DNA of 64,000 nt, from contig JADJOY010000004.1 in assembly GCA_016713535.1 (NCBI GenBank), forward strand, positions 62,001 through 126,000, in the 5' to 3' direction. A model generated the notes under the pieces. The model had not been told where the DNA came from. It ran no database searches and saw nothing but the letters and a program-made list of their open reading frames with translations. This DNA is from Deltaproteobacteria bacterium. Lineage in GTDB: Bacteria; JADJOY01. A program made the position numbers and the translations under genes. Below are positions 8,807 through 17,817 of this stretch, in pieces (position 1 is the first letter of the stretch; every line of letters starts with the position of its first letter).

Positions 8807-10576
8807 TCAAGGTAGCGTGGGCGGGACCGGAAACGGACAGCGGCGCAGCGTGCGCTCGGGGCCGTCGAAGCAGATCGGGACCCATGCCGGATCCGCGAGT
8901 GGGCGCTCGAAGCGGAACGTCACCTCGGTGGGCTGGTCGCCATCCATCGCGGTGATCGTCGCCACGAGGTCGGCGCCGCGGAAGGTCTGGCCGAGTGTTG
9001 CGCGGCGCGAGGTGAGGTAGATCCAGTCGACCGGCTGCTCGAAGAAGTGGTGCCCCGGCGGCGCGCTCACGCGCAGCGTGTGGGAGTCGTCGGCGACGAG
9101 CGCCGGCGGCGTCGGGAAGCTGGTGAGCACGGCGGCGCGGACGTCGATGCCGGGATTCAAGAAACGAAACGCCGCGCCGATCAGCGACGCGGTGGCGGGG
9201 CTCGGGGTGTTGACGAGGACGATCCGCTCGCCGTCGCGAGGCGGGCCGAATCCGCGCGTGTAGCTCTCGACGAGGCCGGGAAAGGCGCGACCGAGCTCGA
9301 TCTCGAGGCGGCCCATCAGCCAGCGATCGGCGAGCGCGGGGACGACCGCGACGTACGCGGCGGTCGCCGCGATCCCGAGCGCGCGGAGCGGACGCGACGG
9401 GATGCTCGCGAGCCAGCCGTCCACGACCGACGCGACGAGCAGCGCCCAGCCGGCCGACGCGACGTACAGGTAGCGTGGGCTCGGCAGGAAGCCGAGGGTC
9501 GGTGCGGTGAAGAGCCCGATCCAGCCCAGGGCGAAGAGCCGGGTCGCGCGTCGGCGTTCGCCGCGCAGCGCCAGCGCCGTGGCGATCGCGGCCGCGGCCA
9601 CGAAGCCCGCAGCCAGCGCCGCGTTCGCGCCGTCGAAGAGGTGCTCGTGACGCCGCATCGACGGTGGCAGACCGGTGACCAGCTCGAGCGTGGCGAGGAC
9701 GGCGCTCCTCGCCAGGAACGAGAGCTCGGCGAGTGGCGGGAGCTCGAGCGACGACGGCGCGTACCCGGAGCGGATGCCGTGACCGCTCGCGCGGTACCAC
9801 AGGACGTAGCTCGCCGAGAGCGCGAGATAGGGCGTGGCGCGAAGGCCGCGCCGCAGCACGCTCGCCAGCGTCGGTGCCGGAGCCTGAGGTCTGGCGCCGG
9901 GCTCGAGGAGGTCGTGGAGCAGGAACACCGCGGGCAGGAGGCACGCGATCTCCTTGGTGAGGATCGCCACGCCGAGCGCGGCCACGGCCGCGACGTGGAG
10001 CGCCCACCCGCGGCGAGCGGCGCGGCCCGCGGCCCGGTAGGCGAGCAGCGCCGTGATCGCGAGCGCCAGCACGACCACGTCGCTGCGGTTCGAGATCCAG
10101 TAGACGGCGATCAGGTTGCCGGGATGGAGCGCCAAGAGCGCGCTCCCGGCCAGCGCGCCACCCGCGCCGATTCCCAGGCTCCCGATCAGCCGATATAGGA
10201 GCAACACCGCGACGAGGTGGGCGACCAGGCTCGTCAAGTGATACCCGGCCGACGAGCGTCCCCACAGCCGCCACTCGAGGGCGAGCAGCAGCGTCGACAT
10301 CGGCCGGTAGTAGTCGAAGCGGAAGTCGGCGCTCGTCCACCACGGCAAGAGCGAACGCACCTCGGGGTCGTCGAGGGTGGTGACGCCATAGGTGTTGGCG
10401 CCGAGGCGAGTGAGGCCGAGCGCCGGGCTCTCGATCGCCCACAAGTGGGCGTAGTCGTCCATGAACAGCGGTGCCCGGAGCGTCGGCACGAGCACGCCCG
10501 CGACCAACGCGACGAGCAGCGCCGGGGTGAGGAGGCGACGAGTGCCGGCGGCGAGGCCGGGGGCGGGGTCGCTCAT
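8807..10576 (-). CDS. Multi-pass GT-C type glycosyltransferase-like membrane protein
   Basis: A 589-residue inner-membrane protein with about ten to twelve hydrophobic segments starting at LLTPALLVALVAGVLVPTL. The first outer loop has MDDYAHLWA, the acidic motif of GT-C enzymes that use a lipid-linked sugar donor. STLLLALEWRLWG and LTSLVAHLVAVLLL follow, as in proteins annotated as dolichyl-phosphate-mannose mannosyltransferase-like. The soluble C-terminus (about 480-589) is beta-rich. The ATG at 10576 (MSDPAPG) was chosen because the longer frame has an arginine-rich non-membrane leader. Acceptor and sugar are unknown. A second, unrelated-looking GT-C gene lies at 36478-38160. Confidence 0.75.
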   Translation of the reverse strand: MSDPAPGLAAGTRRLLTPALLVALVAGVLVPTLRAPLFMDDYAHLWAIESPALGLTRLGANTYGVTTLDDPEVRSLLPWWTSADFRFDYYRPMSTLLLALEWRLWGRSSAGYHLTSLVAHLVAVLLLYRLIGSLGIGAGGALAGSALLALHPGNLIAVYWISNRSDVVVLALAITALLAYRAAGRAARRGWALHVAAVAALGVAILTKEIACLLPAVFLLHDLLEPGARPQAPAPTLASVLRRGLRATPYLALSASYVLWYRASGHGIRSGYAPSSLELPPLAELSFLARSAVLATLELVTGLPPSMRRHEHLFDGANAALAAGFVAAAAIATALALRGERRRATRLFALGWIGLFTAPTLGFLPSPRYLYVASAGWALLVASVVDGWLASIPSRPLRALGIAATAAYVAVVPALADRWLMGRLEIELGRAFPGLVESYTRGFGPPRDGERIVLVNTPSPATASLIGAAFRFLNPGIDVRAAVLTSFPTPPALVADDSHTLRVSAPPGHHFFEQPVDWIYLTSRRATLGQTFRGADLVATITAMDGDQPTEVTFRFERPLADPAWVPICFDGPERTLRRCPFPVPPTLP

Positions 10577-10819
10577 GAGCGTGACGAGACGCCCGGGCGG
10601 AGGATTGGAGCCTCGCACGCGCGAGCGCACCCGGCGAGGCGGATCCGTCGCGGATGGATCGGCGCCACGCCGATCCCCGTACGCCATCACCTGGCGCTGC
10701 TCGCGGTGCGATCCGAAGGCGTCGCCGTGGCACAGGGCAGCGAGCGCGGCCACCGTGCCCAGGACGGCGATTGCCGAGAGGCGCCCGGCACCAGACCCTG
10801 CGCGCCGGGGGACCCCGGC

Positions 10820-11656
10820 TCACAGCGTCCCGAGCGGCTCTCCGGCGGGCGGTGGCGGGAATGCGCGGTCGAGCTCGGCGAGGGCGGCGTCGTCGAGCGT
10901 GAAGTCGAGGGCGGCGGCGTTGTCGCGGACGTGCGCCTCGGTCTCGGCCTTGGGGATCGCGAAGGTCGCGCGATGGCGGGTGAGGAAGTTGAGCGCCACC
11001 TGACGCGCAGTGCGGCCGTGGCGCTCGGCGATGTCGGTCAAGGCGCGGCGAGCGGCCGGACGGCCCGGTGGGAACTCGCCGTCGCCGAACGGCGAGTAGC
11101 CGACCACCGCGACGCCCGCCTCGTCGCAGCGCGGCAGGAGCGCGCTCTCGATGCCGCGATCCCCGAGGTGGTAGAGCACCTGGTTGCAGGCGATCGGATG
11201 ACGGGTGGCGAGGCGGCGTGCCTCGTCGAGCTCGTGGGGCTCGAAGTTCGAGACGCCGATGAAGCGCGTCTTGCCCTGCTCGACCAGCGCTTCGAGCGCT
11301 CCGATCGCCTCGCCGAGCTCGACCTCCTCGGTGAGCCAGTGGAGCAGGTAGGCGTCGAGGTGATCGGTGCCGAGTCGCTTGAGGCTCTGCTCGCACGCCT
11401 TCTGGATCCCGCCGCGGGTGGCGTGCTCGGGGAGCACCTTCGACACCACGAACAGCTTGGCGCGGTGGTCGCGCAGCAGCGGAGCGAGGATCTCTTCGGC
11501 GCCGGTGTAGAGCTCGGCGGTGTCGATGTGGGTGAGGCCCAGCTCGACGCCGAGCCGCAGCGCGCGCTCGGCGCTGCGGGCGTTGCGCAGCTTCCAGGTG
11601 CCCTGGCCGATCACGGGCACATCCACGCCGGTGGTACCGAACGGTCGCCGGATCAT
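10820..11656 (-). CDS. Aldo/keto reductase
   Basis: A 278-residue NADPH-dependent oxidoreductase with the full catalytic tetrad D45, Y50, K73 and H106 (in HIDTAELY, VVSKV and YLLHW). FIGVSNFEPHEL and the C-terminal AIPKAETEAHVRDN phosphate loop are intact. The sequence resembles bacterial AKR5/YeaE-like enzymes that reduce methylglyoxal or diketo-gluconate, but the substrate cannot be named. It starts 4 bases after the stop of the EamA transporter gene on the same strand, so the two form an operon. Downstream a 243-base spacer separates it from the GT-C gene. Confidence 0.92.
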   Translation of the reverse strand: MIRRPFGTTGVDVPVIGQGTWKLRNARSAERALRLGVELGLTHIDTAELYTGAEEILAPLLRDHRAKLFVVSKVLPEHATRGGIQKACEQSLKRLGTDHLDAYLLHWLTEEVELGEAIGALEALVEQGKTRFIGVSNFEPHELDEARRLATRHPIACNQVLYHLGDRGIESALLPRCDEAGVAVVGYSPFGDGEFPPGRPAARRALTDIAERHGRTARQVALNFLTRHRATFAIPKAETEAHVRDNAAALDFTLDDAALAELDRAFPPPPAGEPLGTL

Positions 11657-11660
11657 CCCC

Positions 11661-12626
11661 TCACCCCCTGCGCCCGATCGCGACGCCGGTCAGGATGAGC
11701 GCGGCTCCCGCGACGGCGCGCGCCTCGAGCGCCTCACCGAAGAAGGCTACCCCGAGGAGCATCGACACCAGCGGCACGAAGTACTGGTACAGCATCGTGC
11801 GGGTCGGTCCGATCATGGCGATCCCCCGGGTCCAGACTACCCAACCGTAGAGCGCACCCATGTACGCGATGTAGAGGAGCCCGCCCCAACCCGACGGTGT
11901 GAGCGACTGGAGCGGGTGCGCGGCGAGGTCGCGCACGGCCACCGACCCGAAGAGCACCGTGCACCACGCCAGCCCGAATGTCATGGTGAGGGCGGTGACG
12001 TCCATCGCGCTGCGCTTGCCGAGGGCGGTGCTGGTGCCGGTCGCGTAGATCCCCCACGCGGATGCGCTGCCCAGGATCAGCAGGTCGCCGAAGAGTCCGG
12101 GCTCCGCATCGGTGCGCGCGGCGCCGTGGCTGAGCGCCGAGCGCGACACCACCAGCGCCACGCCGACGAACGCGATCACCATGCCCCACCACACCCGCTT
12201 GCGCGAGCGGTCGATGCCGGTGAGGTGCGAGAGCCCGCTCGCGAGCGCCGGGCTGGTGGCGAAGAGCAAGGCACCGTGGACGGTGCTGGTGTGCTGCATG
12301 CCCCAGATGAAGAAGAACTGGTTGAGCGGAATGGCCGCGAACGAGAGCCCGGCGAAGATCCACGCTTCGCGGCGCGTGAGCCTGAGCAGCTCGCCGATCG
12401 GACGCCGGCCCAGGCGCGCCGCGAGCGGCAGCAGCACCGGCACCACGAGCGCCATGCGCAGCCAGATCAGCGTTCGCGGGTCGAGGCGCGCGCCGTCGGG
12501 GAGGCGTCCGGCGAGCTGCGCGGCCTTGAAGTTGACCGCCCAGGTGACGACGACCGTGAGCAGCCAGAAGTCGATCCAGCCGAAGGAGCGGGCGCGTGGC
12601 GGCTGGGTGGCTGGCGTGGAGTCCAC
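11661..12626 (-). CDS. EamA/DMT-family transporter
   Basis: A 321-residue inner-membrane protein with ten predicted helices arranged as two EamA repeats. The first repeat starts at FWLLTVVVTWAVNFKAAQL, the second near LFGDLLILGSASAWGIYA. The motif YQYFVPLVSMLLGVAFFGE, with glutamate at the end of the helix, is the classic second-repeat signature. Family members export metabolites or amino acids. It is the first gene of a pair with the aldo/keto reductase, which suggests export of, or protection from, a carbonyl compound; that link is inference only. Confidence 0.9.
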   Translation of the reverse strand: MDSTPATQPPRARSFGWIDFWLLTVVVTWAVNFKAAQLAGRLPDGARLDPRTLIWLRMALVVPVLLPLAARLGRRPIGELLRLTRREAWIFAGLSFAAIPLNQFFFIWGMQHTSTVHGALLFATSPALASGLSHLTGIDRSRKRVWWGMVIAFVGVALVVSRSALSHGAARTDAEPGLFGDLLILGSASAWGIYATGTSTALGKRSAMDVTALTMTFGLAWCTVLFGSVAVRDLAAHPLQSLTPSGWGGLLYIAYMGALYGWVVWTRGIAMIGPTRTMLYQYFVPLVSMLLGVAFFGEALEARAVAGAALILTGVAIGRRG

Positions 12627-12800
12627 GATGCGGTCCGGTGAAGCGAACGCGCAAGGGTAACGCGCTCGCCCCGCCGGGCCGGTGTCTACGCTCGCTGCGC
12701 GCGCGGCGCCGACGGAGCGTCACCGTCCAGCCCACCGTGCGCGACGGTGGGCCGTGGAGAGCCGCGGTCCGTCGTGGCCGCCGTTCGTGGAGGCGAGGCG

Positions 12801-13739
12801 CTACGCGGAAGCCGGCAGTGCGACGCCCGGCGTGCGCGCGGCGCGCACGCGCCGGGCGGGTCGGGAGCCTCGCCCGCGGCGCGCGTTCTTGTCCCAGCCC
12901 GAGAAGTGAGCGGCCCAACGCTCGACGAGCTCGGTGGTGTCGCGGTCGTCGGGATGGAAGCTCGGGCGGAAGTAGTCGAGGAGGCCGACGAGCTTGCGGA
13001 AGAGGCCGTCGCGGCCCCACAGGAAGCCGACCATGGTGCTCGAGCCGCGCGCGTCGAGGAGGCGGCCCCGAGCGAGCAGCAGTCGGGTGTGGACGTTCGC
13101 GACCTCGGCGACGAAGAACACCGTCGCGAGCAGCATCATCGCGGCGCGCGTGGTGTAGCTGCCGCCCACGGCCGTGAACACGTCGAACGCCACCGCCTTG
13201 TGCTCGCTCTCCTCGAGCGCGTGCCAGAGCCACAGCGGACGCAGCGCGTCGTCGATCGCGGCCTGGTGCTCGGGCAGCGACAGCAACTGCTCGGCGAGGA
13301 TCGCGGTGTAGTGCTCGAGCGCGCAGGTGACCGCGAGCTGGGCTTTCGGCGTGAGCACGCGGTGGCCGAGGATCAAGAGCCAGCGCACCTCGCGCTCGAG
13401 TCGAACCACGAGCTCGTCACCCTGATCGCGAAGCATCTCGTTGAACGAGCGGTGCTCGGCGCTGTGGAGCGCCTCCTGGCCGATGAACGCGGCGACGCGG
13501 CGCTTGAGCTCGCCGTCGTCGAGACGATTCGCGAAGTGGCGTACCGACTGCACGAAGAACTTCTCGCCCTCGGGAAAGAGCAGCGAGAGGCCGTTGAAGA
13601 AGGTGCTCAGGTGGGTGTCGTGGCCGTACCAGTCGCGCGGCACCGAGCTGGCGTCGAAGACCAGGTCGAGGCGGCGCACGATCGGGAGGGGCGAGGCCGC
13701 GCGGGCGGCGGCGGTCGAGCGAGACGATCGAGTAGACAT
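12801..13739 (-). CDS. Predicted metal-dependent hydrolase (PF10118-like)
   Basis: A 312-residue protein of the family annotated as predicted metal-dependent hydrolase. Key segments are FFVQSVRHFANR, FIGQEALHSAEHRSFNEML and LWLWHALEESEHKAVAFDVF; the paired E-x2-H elements indicate a helical-bundle metal site. A hydrophobic stretch AAMMLLATVFFVAEVANV lies in the C-terminal half. The ATG at 13739 is preceded by GGAGGA. It is divergent from an AraC-family regulator 114 bases away, an arrangement that often means the regulator controls it. The reaction is unknown. The final 25 residues are arginine-rich and may be disordered. Confidence 0.8.
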   Translation of the reverse strand: MSTRSSRSTAAARAASPLPIVRRLDLVFDASSVPRDWYGHDTHLSTFFNGLSLLFPEGEKFFVQSVRHFANRLDDGELKRRVAAFIGQEALHSAEHRSFNEMLRDQGDELVVRLEREVRWLLILGHRVLTPKAQLAVTCALEHYTAILAEQLLSLPEHQAAIDDALRPLWLWHALEESEHKAVAFDVFTAVGGSYTTRAAMMLLATVFFVAEVANVHTRLLLARGRLLDARGSSTMVGFLWGRDGLFRKLVGLLDYFRPSFHPDDRDTTELVERWAAHFSGWDKNARRGRGSRPARRVRAARTPGVALPASA

Positions 13740-13853
13740 GTCGTTCCTCCGTCGGTTCATCGCACGCGCAGTCTCTGCTGGGAGCCGGGGGAGCGGCAGG
13801 TTAAGTTGTGCCTCGTTCTTGTCATTTTGGGCCAAGCCCGTCTCCCGCCGACC
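13740..13853. promoter_or_regulatory. Divergent control region, hydrolase / AraC regulator
   Basis: This 114-base spacer must hold promoters in both directions. It includes the dyad CTTG-N11-CAAG (13818-13821 and 13833-13836) in a locally AT-richer stretch, a plausible half-site pair for the AraC protein. Clear -35/-10 boxes were not identified. Confidence 0.4.
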
Positions 13854-14882
13854 ATGCCCACCCCGAGCCGCGGCCACCGATCCACCGCCCTCGACGCCGA
13901 CCTGCCTGGCAACTACGTCCTCGAGCTCGTCGAGCTCGCCGGCGAGTGGGGTGTCAAGCCGCCCGAGCTGCTGCGTGGGCTCGGGGTCTCGGTGCGGATG
14001 CTCGCCGATCCGGGAACGCGGCTGCCGCTCGCGACCTGTGCGGAGATCGTGCGGCGCGCGCACACGCTCACCGGAGAGCCGGGGCTCGCGTTCTCGATGG
14101 GCATGAAAATGCGCATCTCGATGCACGGCTTCCTGGGCTTCGCGGCCATGACCGCGGCGACGTTGCGCGAGGCGCTGGCACTCGCGGAGCGCTTCAGCCG
14201 CACCCGCACCACGATCCTGCGGCTGCGCACCTACACCGAGGGCGACCGGGGCGTGCTCGCGATCGAGGACTGCTCGCTCGACGGCGAGGCGCTCGAGTTC
14301 GTGGTGCTCACGCTCTTCGTCGGGCTGTGGCAGATCGGCAATGCGGTGACCGGGCGCTCGCTCACCGGATCCGTCGAGCTCACGTTCCCCGAGCCGCTCC
14401 ACTTCAAGCGCTTCGTGCACGTGGTCCCCGGGCGGGTTCGGTTCTCGCGCCCGGCGAACCGACTGCTCTTCGCGTCGACGCTGCTCGATCTGCCGCTCGT
14501 TGCCGCCGATCCGGTGGCCACGCGGCTCGCCCGCGAGCAGTGCGAGCGCGAGCTGCAGGCGCTCGGCGACACCGGGCGGTTCGTGGCGCGGGTGCGGGCG
14601 CTCGTGGCCGCGGACGGCGAGCGCATCCCCGCGCTCGAGGACGCCGCGCTGGCGCTCCACCTCTCGGAGCGCACCCTCAAGCGCCGCCTCGCCGAGCACG
14701 GCACCACCTACCGGGCGGTGATCGACGAGGTGCGCCTCGAGCGGGCGCAGCGGTTGCTCGAGGACCGCGACCTGTCGATGGAGCGGATCGCCGAGCGGCT
14801 CGGCTACTCGGACGTCGCCAACTTCACGCGTGCGTACAAGCGCTGGACGGGCACCACCCCCGCGGCCTCCCGCGTGAAGTAG
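13854..14882 (+). CDS. AraC-family transcriptional regulator (Arabinose_bd type)
   Basis: A 342-residue regulator. Residues about 20-210 form the long N-terminal effector domain found in OruR/ArgR-like AraC proteins (PF12625 type): VSVRMLADPGTRLPLATCAEIV and SMHGFLGFAAMTAATLREAL are typical. The C-terminal AraC DNA-binding domain (about 240-340) has two helix-turn-helix units: AALALHLSERTLKRRLAEHG and AERLGYSDVANFTRAYKRW. The ATG at 13854 gives the usual length; the longer upstream frame is antisense to the neighbouring gene. The divergent hydrolase is the likely target. Relatives often respond to fatty acids or amino-acid derivatives, but the ligand here is not known. Confidence 0.92.
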   Translation: MPTPSRGHRSTALDADLPGNYVLELVELAGEWGVKPPELLRGLGVSVRMLADPGTRLPLATCAEIVRRAHTLTGEPGLAFSMGMKMRISMHGFLGFAAMTAATLREALALAERFSRTRTTILRLRTYTEGDRGVLAIEDCSLDGEALEFVVLTLFVGLWQIGNAVTGRSLTGSVELTFPEPLHFKRFVHVVPGRVRFSRPANRLLFASTLLDLPLVAADPVATRLAREQCERELQALGDTGRFVARVRALVAADGERIPALEDAALALHLSERTLKRRLAEHGTTYRAVIDEVRLERAQRLLEDRDLSMERIAERLGYSDVANFTRAYKRWTGTTPAASRVK

Positions 14883-15039
14883 ACCGCTCGGTCGGCGGGG
14901 CAGGCGCTGCGTGCCCGGCCATGCCAACGACCGTGCGGGGCGATCGCGCGTCCATCCCGGTACGGCCCCCGTGGAGTGCCTCTCGTCGGCGCCCTGCTAG
15001 ACTCGCGAATCCCCGTCTTTCCGCGCGGAGATCTCGCCC

Positions 15040-16392
15040 ATGACCCTCGACCTCGACTGGCAGCCGATCCTCGACGAGGCGCAGAGTCACTTCCAGGACC
15101 TGCTCAGGATCGACACCACCAACCCGCCGGGGAACGAGAAGCTCGCCGTCGACTACCTGCGCGGCATCTTCGATCGCGAGGGCATCGACTACACCGTCGT
15201 CGACACCGCTCCCGGCCGTCAGTGCATCACCGCTCGGCTGCGTGGGCGTCAGCGCGACAGCGGGCTCATGATGACCAGCCACCTCGACGTGGTGCCGGTC
15301 GACCGCGAGCACTGGCGCACCGACCCGTTCGGCGGCGAGATCCTCGACGGCGAGATCTACGGCCGCGGCGCCATCGACATGAAGAACGTCACGGCGTATT
15401 CGCTGGCGGCGTTCCTGGCCGCCAAGCGCAGCGGCTGGGCGCTCGAGCACGACCTCGTCTTCAACGCGTTCGCCGACGAGGAAGCGGGATGCGCCCAGGG
15501 CTCGCGGGTGGTGGTCGAGAAGCACCCGGAGCTGATCGCCTGCAAGTACGCCCTCAACGAGCTGGGCGGGTTCACGCTGCACCTCGGCGGCCAGCGCCTG
15601 TACCCGATCCAGGTCGCCGAGAAGGGCCTGGTGTGGCTCAAGATGCGGGTCGAGGGTGATCCGGGGCACGGCTCGATGCCGCACCACAACAACGCCGTGG
15701 TGAAGCTGGCGCGCGCGGTCGAGCGCCTCGGGCGGGTGTCGACGCCGCTCAAGGTCCACCCGATCGTGGACGGCTTCCTCGACGAGATGGGCAAGGCGCT
15801 CGGTCCGGTGCCGTCGCTCTTCCTCAAGCTCGCGCGTCATCCGCTCTTCTCCGACCTGATCCTCAAGAAGCTGATGCCGGACAAGGACAAGGCGAAGGTC
15901 ATCTACGCCTCGATCCGTGACACCGTGAACCCGACCGGGCTGGCGGCCGGCAAGAAGGTCAACGTGATCCCGTCGGTGGCCGAGGTGACGCTCGATTGCC
16001 GCACGGTGCCCGGCACCACCCGCGAGCAGCTCATCCAGGAGATCGTCGACATCGTCGGCCCGGGTTTCACCTTCGAGCTGATCGAGGAGGGCATGGCGAT
16101 CCCGAGCGCCTTCGATACGCCCATGTGGAAGCTCCTCGAGCGCACCATCGAGGCGCGTGATCCGGGCGCACGCGCCGTGCCGTACCTGGTGGTCGGCTTC
16201 ACCGACGACACCGAGATATCCAAGCTCGGCATCCGCACCTACGGCTTCTCACCGGTCAAACTGCCGCCCGGGCTCGAGTTCTCGCGGCTCTATCACGGCC
16301 ACAACGAGCGCATCCCGGTGGACGGGTTCCGCTGGGGTGTGCAGACCTTCATGGAAGCGGTGCACCGCTACTGCGTGCCGAGCGGCGGCTGA
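15040..16392 (+). CDS. M20 family metallopeptidase (ArgE/DapE/CPG2 group)
   Basis: A 450-residue cytoplasmic dizinc amidohydrolase. Zinc-site residues are H81 (MMTSHLDVVP), D113 (GRGAIDMK), the catalytic pair E147/E148 (FADEEAG), E174 (LNELGG) and a C-terminal histidine in YHGHNERIPVDG. The dimerization lid is inserted at about 190-330. The final HGHNERI motif is characteristic of carboxypeptidase/aminoacylase-like M20 members, which cleave N-acyl amino acids or dipeptides. Context (a hisE gene 53 bases downstream) does not fix the substrate. Confidence 0.93.
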   Translation: MTLDLDWQPILDEAQSHFQDLLRIDTTNPPGNEKLAVDYLRGIFDREGIDYTVVDTAPGRQCITARLRGRQRDSGLMMTSHLDVVPVDREHWRTDPFGGEILDGEIYGRGAIDMKNVTAYSLAAFLAAKRSGWALEHDLVFNAFADEEAGCAQGSRVVVEKHPELIACKYALNELGGFTLHLGGQRLYPIQVAEKGLVWLKMRVEGDPGHGSMPHHNNAVVKLARAVERLGRVSTPLKVHPIVDGFLDEMGKALGPVPSLFLKLARHPLFSDLILKKLMPDKDKAKVIYASIRDTVNPTGLAAGKKVNVIPSVAEVTLDCRTVPGTTREQLIQEIVDIVGPGFTFELIEEGMAIPSAFDTPMWKLLERTIEARDPGARAVPYLVVGFTDDTEISKLGIRTYGFSPVKLPPGLEFSRLYHGHNERIPVDGFRWGVQTFMEAVHRYCVPSGG

Positions 16393-16444
16393 CGAGGCCC
16401 CGCTCGACGCGACCCGCACTCCCGAACCCGACGGAGATCCTCAC

Positions 16445-16783
16445 GTGACCACACCGCCGACCGTGCTCGCCGATCTGGCGCGCGTCATCCACGACCGCCG
16501 CGACACCGACCCATCGCGCTCCTACACCGCGCAGCTCCTCGAGGGTGGCGTCGAGAAGATCGCCGCCAAGCTGCTCGACGAGGCGAACGAGCTGGTCGAG
16601 GCCGCGCGCGAGGCCGTCGGAGAAAGTGGCCGCGCGGCGGTGACCCACGAGGCCGCCGACCTGCTCTACCACACGCTGGTGCTGCTCGAGAGCCGCGGCG
16701 TGGTCCTGGAATCGCTGCTCGCCGAGCTGGTCCGGCGCTTCGGGCGCTCCGGGCTCGAGGAAAAGGCGAGCCGCGGCGCATGA
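16445..16783 (+). CDS. hisE: Phosphoribosyl-ATP pyrophosphatase
   Basis: A 112-residue all-alpha MazG-like enzyme that hydrolyses phosphoribosyl-ATP to phosphoribosyl-AMP, the second step of histidine synthesis. SYTAQLLEGGVEKIAAKL, DEANELVEAAREA and EAADLLYHTLVLLESRG are the family segments; the acidic residues bind magnesium. The GTG start at 16445 is preceded by GGAG. The TGA stop overlaps the next ATG by four bases, so translation of the SDR gene is coupled. No other his gene is in the window, so the histidine genes are scattered in this genome. Confidence 0.9.
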   Translation: MTTPPTVLADLARVIHDRRDTDPSRSYTAQLLEGGVEKIAAKLLDEANELVEAAREAVGESGRAAVTHEAADLLYHTLVLLESRGVVLESLLAELVRRFGRSGLEEKASRGA

Positions 16784-17753
16784 GGGATCGCGTCGACCGG
16801 CTGGTGGAGCGGCTCGCGCTCTACCTGAGCGGTTGGCACGATCACCTGAGCCCGGGTCGGCAGGCCGCCGGCGACCCGAACGGCGGCGCCGTGGGGATCC
16901 CGGCGATCGCGCCGAACCCGCACGGCGAGCGCTTCCGCAATCGGATCACGATCGTCACCGGCGCGGCGTCCGGGATCGGCCGCTCGCTGGCGATCCAGCT
17001 CGCCGCTGCGGGCGCGCGCGTCACGCTCGCGGACGTCGACGGCGACGGCGCGCGGGCGGTGGCGAGCTCGATCGTGGGCGCGGGTTTCCACGCGGCGGCG
17101 GCGGCGCTCGACGTGAGCGACCGGGACGGCGTGCGCGCGCTGATCGAGCGCGTGGTGGCCGAGCACGGACGCCTCGACCTGCTCTTCAACAACGCCGGAG
17201 TCCTGGTCGGGGGACCGGTCGAGGCCATGCGGCCGGTCGACTGGGAGCGGCTCGTGAGCATCAACATCCTCGGCGTGATCCACGGAATCGAGGCCGCGTA
17301 CCCGCGGATGGTGCGGCAGGGATCCGGCCAGATCGTGAACACCGCCTCGCTCGCGGGCCTCGTGCCGATGCCGTGGAGTAGCGCCTACACGATGACCAAG
17401 CACGCCATCGTCGGGCTCTCGGCGGCGCTGTGGGCCGAGGCGATCGACAAGGGCGTGCACGTGAGCGTCGTGTGCCCGGGCTTCATCGACACCAACATCT
17501 TTCGCACCGCGACCTACCGGTCCGGTAGCTTCCGCAGCCTGTTCGCCGAGATCGGCGTCCAGCCGACGCCCTCCCGACGAGGCGGCGCGCGAGATCCTGC
17601 GCGGCGTGGGCGGCGAACCGCCGCGTGATCGTGGTGACGCGGCTGGCGAGGCTCTCGGTGCTCTTGTGGCGGCTCGCGCCGTCGCTGGTGATGCACGTCG
17701 GCCGGTTCCGGGCGCGGCGGCTCCTCGCCGAACGCCCCGAGGGTCGCGCCTGA
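16780..17753 (+). CDS. Short-chain dehydrogenase/reductase (two frameshifts)
   Basis: An NAD(P)-dependent SDR. TGAASGIG (60-67) is the cofactor motif, LLFNNAGV the NNAG element, NTASLAG gives the catalytic serine, and SAYTMTK the tyrosine and lysine. VCPGFIDTN follows. The frame breaks near 17570-17576, then reads DEAAREILRGV, breaks again near 17608, and continues RRVIVVTRLARLSVLLWRL to a TGA at 17751. Each break fits one extra base. An N-terminal extension of about 50 residues precedes the Rossmann fold, and the C-terminal tail (RLSVLLWRLAPSLVMHVG) may touch the membrane. Start overlaps the hisE stop. Substrate unknown. Confidence 0.8.
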
Positions 17754-17817
17754 GCCGGCCGATCGCGCGGCCGTCGCTTGCTGGCCCGGCCTCGCGAATG
17801 AGACGATCCGCGCACCG

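Noticed and set aside
8772-11396. Upstream extension of the methyltransferase frame to 11396
   Set aside because: The extension runs through the GT-C and aldo/keto genes in another frame; only residues from 8771 show homology.
12747-13853. Upstream extension of the AraC frame
   Set aside because: It overlaps the divergent hydrolase gene; the natural start at 13854 gives the family length.
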